Assembly: GCA_945952355.1 (NCBI GenBank)
Contig: CAMFIW010000198.1
Coordinates: 1-6,081, forward strand
Direction: 5' to 3'
Length of the DNA: 6,081 nt
Origin: an uncultured Phenylobacterium sp.
GTDB lineage: Bacteria; Pseudomonadota; Alphaproteobacteria; Caulobacterales; Caulobacteraceae
Shown: positions 4,887 to 6,081 of the stretch, piece by piece
How positions within the stretch are numbered: position 1 is the first letter of the stretch
Layout of the letters: the number at the start of each line of letters is the position of its first letter
The notes under the pieces: model-generated
Database searches by the model: none
Seen by the model: only the letters and a program-made list of their open reading frames with translations
What the model was told of the DNA's origin: nothing
Translations under genes and position numbers: made by a program

Positions 4887-5840
4887 TCAGCCCTGGGTCA
4901 CGCTGAAGGCCGTGACTTCCTCGTGGCACTGGTCGCAGGTGATCTTGGCCTCCAGCACATGGCCGCAGGTACGGTGATGGGTGATCAGCGGCGGGCCCTT
5001 GTCGCCCGCCAGCCAGCGGTCGCCCCAGCGGTTCAGCTCGGCGATCAGCGGATAGAGGTCGCGGCCTTCGTCGGTCAGCCGATATTCCCATCGCTCCGGC
5101 CGCTGCTGGTAGAGCTCGCGCCGCAGCACGCCCAGGTCCACGAGCCGGCTCAGCCGGTCCGACAGGATGTTGGGCGCGACACCCAGCGCAGCCTGGAAGT
5201 CGTTGAATCGCCGCCGCCCCAAGAAGGCCGAGGCGATCACATGGCTGGTCCAGCGGTCGCCGAGCACCTGGAACGCCCGGTCCAGCATCGGATTGCCCTG
5301 GTTCAGGTTGTCGGCGGGCACGATGGAGCGCCGCTGCGTGCGCGGCGGCGGCGAAGGCTCGAAACCCGCGCCCGGCCCCACTTCCACATAGACGTCGCGC
5401 GGGCTGACCACCTCACTGCAATGGCGGCAGCGGAACTCCGGCGTGAACGCATTGCCGCACCCCGTGTGGATCAGGCGATGGGCGGGATTGGCCGGGTCGA
5501 AGAACCATCTCTTCTCCCAGCGGATGATCATCAAGGCCAGGCTGTAGAGATCGAGCCCCATCTGCGAAAGGTGATACTCCTCGCGCACCGGCCTTTCCTG
5601 GTAGCGGACCTTCTTGAAGATCCCGACCGTGCTCAGCCGGCGCAGGCGATCGATCAGCAGGCTGCGCGCGAGGCCGATCCGTCCCTGGAACTCGTCGAAG
5701 CGCCTCACCCGCTGGAAGGCCAGGTACAGGATCATCAGCGTCCAGCGGTCGCCCAGGATGTTGAGCGCCCGCGTCGCGGAATTGGCCTGGACGAGCTGGG
5801 TGGCCGGCTTCGGGCCTTCGGGAAGTTCAGGTTCGGCCAT
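4887..5840 (-). CDS. Tandem double-HxlR winged-helix transcriptional regulator with two Cys/His clusters
   Basis: 317 residues holding two complete HxlR-type winged-helix units (about 22-115 and 186-279), where typical HxlR proteins have one unit of 100-150 residues and act as dimers. Each has the hallmark 'LGDRWT', an 'RRFxxFQ' segment, 'DRLxRL' recognition helix and 'RPxRxEYxL' wing. After each unit comes H-x2-C-G-x8-C-x2-C (His125, Cys128, Cys138, Cys141; His289, Cys292, Cys302, Cys305), a probable zinc-ribbon-like site. The two halves align without gaps at a fixed 164-residue offset, about 38% identical by hand count, so this is an internal duplication. The N-terminal redox Cys of YodB/HypR-like members is absent in both halves. 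One polypeptide may act as a built-in pseudodimer. ATG 5840 has GAGG four bases upstream. It is the likely regulator of the adjacent cluster. Confidence 0.9.
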   Translation of the reverse strand: MAEPELPEGPKPATQLVQANSATRALNILGDRWTLMILYLAFQRVRRFDEFQGRIGLARSLLIDRLRRLSTVGIFKKVRYQERPVREEYHLSQMGLDLYSLALMIIRWEKRWFFDPANPAHRLIHTGCGNAFTPEFRCRHCSEVVSPRDVYVEVGPGAGFEPSPPPRTQRRSIVPADNLNQGNPMLDRAFQVLGDRWTSHVIASAFLGRRRFNDFQAALGVAPNILSDRLSRLVDLGVLRRELYQQRPERWEYRLTDEGRDLYPLIAELNRWGDRWLAGDKGPPLITHHRTCGHVLEAKITCDQCHEEVTAFSVTQG

Positions 5841-5883
5841 ATCGCCTCGGGATCGCGCGGCGGACCCTTCTGTCAGCGGCCCA

Positions 5884-5894
5884 CCTTGTCAAGG
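5884..5894 (-). promoter_or_regulatory. Possible -35 and overlapping palindrome before the regulator gene
   Basis: On the minus strand a perfect TTGACA (5892-5887) lies about 47 bp before the regulator's start. It sits inside the palindrome CCTTG-T-CAAGG (5884-5894). No clear -10 is present 16-18 bp downstream. The CTTG/CAAG core resembles the half-sites clustered before the receptor gene, which would fit autoregulation, but it is short. Confidence 0.3.
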
Positions 5895-5908
5895 GCGGGC
5901 CCTGGCGC

Positions 5909-6034
5909 TCAGCCCGCGAGAGCGGCCTGCGCATAGTCCTGCGCCATCTCGTCGATGATCCGGGCCAGGGGTTCGACGGCCCTCACCTCGCCGGCGCCAT
6001 GGCCCGCCGACCAGACGTCGCGCCAGCGCTTGGC
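5909..6034 (-). CDS. Nitronate monooxygenase-family protein (2-nitropropane dioxygenase-like), C-terminal fragment
   Basis: The last 41 codons of a minus-strand gene, with its TGA at 5909-5911 and its frame open up to the adapter junction at 6034. The fragment includes 'KRWRDVWSAGHGAGEVRAVEP' in part (Arg-Asp-Val-Trp-Ser-Ala-Gly-His-Gly at its core) and 'LARIIDEMAQDYAQA'. It closely resembles the C-terminal end of FMN-dependent NPD/nitronate monooxygenases, where 'xWxAGQGxGxIxxVxPxAELVxRL' precedes the last helix. The family oxidises alkyl nitronates, but many members in catabolic clusters have other or unknown substrates. The stop lies 68 bp before the regulator's start on the same strand, so the two may be in one transcript or separately promoted. 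The N-terminal FMN-binding part is missing because the sequence ends in adapter. Confidence 0.65.
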   Translation of the reverse strand, partial: AKRWRDVWSAGHGAGEVRAVEPLARIIDEMAQDYAQAALAG

Positions 6035-6081
6035 CTGTCTCTTATACACATCTCCGAGCCCACGAGACTAGGCATGATCTC
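6035..6081 (+). other. Illumina Nextera adapter with index read-through (artefact)
   Basis: Bases 6035-6053 (CTGTCTCTTATACACATCT) are the Tn5 mosaic-end sequence used in Nextera libraries. 6054-6068 (CCGAGCCCACGAGAC) is the Read 2 adapter part. 6069-6076 (TAGGCATG) matches the Nextera i7 index N706, and 6077-6081 (ATCTC) begins the P7 flow-cell sequence. The order and spacing are exactly those of the commercial adapter. This is unremoved library sequence at a contig end; real genomic sequence stops at about 6034. Confidence 0.98.

Noticed and set aside
4923..5936. 337-codon plus-strand open frame opposite the regulator
   Set aside because: Antisense shadow of the double HxlR gene, whose domains and Cys/His clusters are clear; the plus-strand product is a low-complexity Arg/Ala/Pro-rich sequence.
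1..6034. CRISPR arrays, tRNA or rRNA genes, plasmid or phage functions
   Set aside because: I saw no regularly spaced repeats, no cloverleaf or rRNA consensus segments, and no integrase, replication or phage-structural motifs.
6035..6053. Tn5 mosaic-end sequence as evidence of a transposon
   Set aside because: It is followed directly by the Illumina adapter, index and P7 bases, so it is library material.

Overview
The window is high-GC bacterial DNA, roughly two thirds G+C by eye. It is packed with short intergenic gaps and overlapping stop/start codons, and is most consistent with an alphaproteobacterium of the Caulobacterales/Sphingomonadales type. Three things point there: the TonB-dependent receptor has the classic 'VTAQKREENVQ' TonB-box region of that group, the best promoter matches the Caulobacter housekeeping pattern (TTGACG, 17 nt, a GCTTATCC-type -10), and GTG starts and a Tat leader are used. 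No genus can be fixed from the sequence alone.

Layout, left to right. (1) 1-109: the C-terminal end of a plus-strand NTF2-like/limonene-epoxide-hydrolase-like gene. (2) 117-208: a perfect 29-bp inverted repeat in a tail-to-tail gap, probably a REP/BIME-type element. (3) 225-1168, minus strand: two translationally coupled small genes, one LEH-like and one SnoaL/LinA-like, both with the NTF2-like cone-shaped fold. (4) 1169-1599: a 431-bp divergent control region with clustered CTTGC/GCAAG half-sites, a good plus-strand promoter, a leader of about 215 nt and a possible 27-codon leader ORF that ends inside the next start codon. (5) 1600-3873: a 757-residue TonB-dependent outer-membrane receptor. 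(6) 3893-3916: a strong GC hairpin. (7) 3945-4882: two overlapping paralogous LEH-like genes, the second with a Tat export leader and also an internal start with a better ribosome site. (8) 4887-5840, minus strand: a regulator made of two tandem HxlR winged-helix units, each followed by the same H-x2-C-x9-C-x2-C cluster. (9) 5909-6034, minus strand: the C-terminal end of a probable nitronate monooxygenase-family flavoenzyme. (10) 6035-6081: Illumina Nextera adapter plus index, not genomic sequence, so the true contig stops at 6034.

Working model (inference): this is a catabolic accessory cluster for a lipophilic small molecule such as a terpenoid, steroid-like or aromatic compound. The receptor would bring the substrate across the outer membrane. 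One or more NTF2-fold enzymes, one possibly periplasmic, would hydrate, isomerise or open epoxides on it. The nitronate-monooxygenase-like flavoprotein would add redox chemistry, and the double HxlR protein is the obvious candidate regulator. The density of NTF2-like genes (five in 6 kb, from at least two subfamilies) around one receptor is the most distinctive trait. The substrate cannot be read from the sequence.
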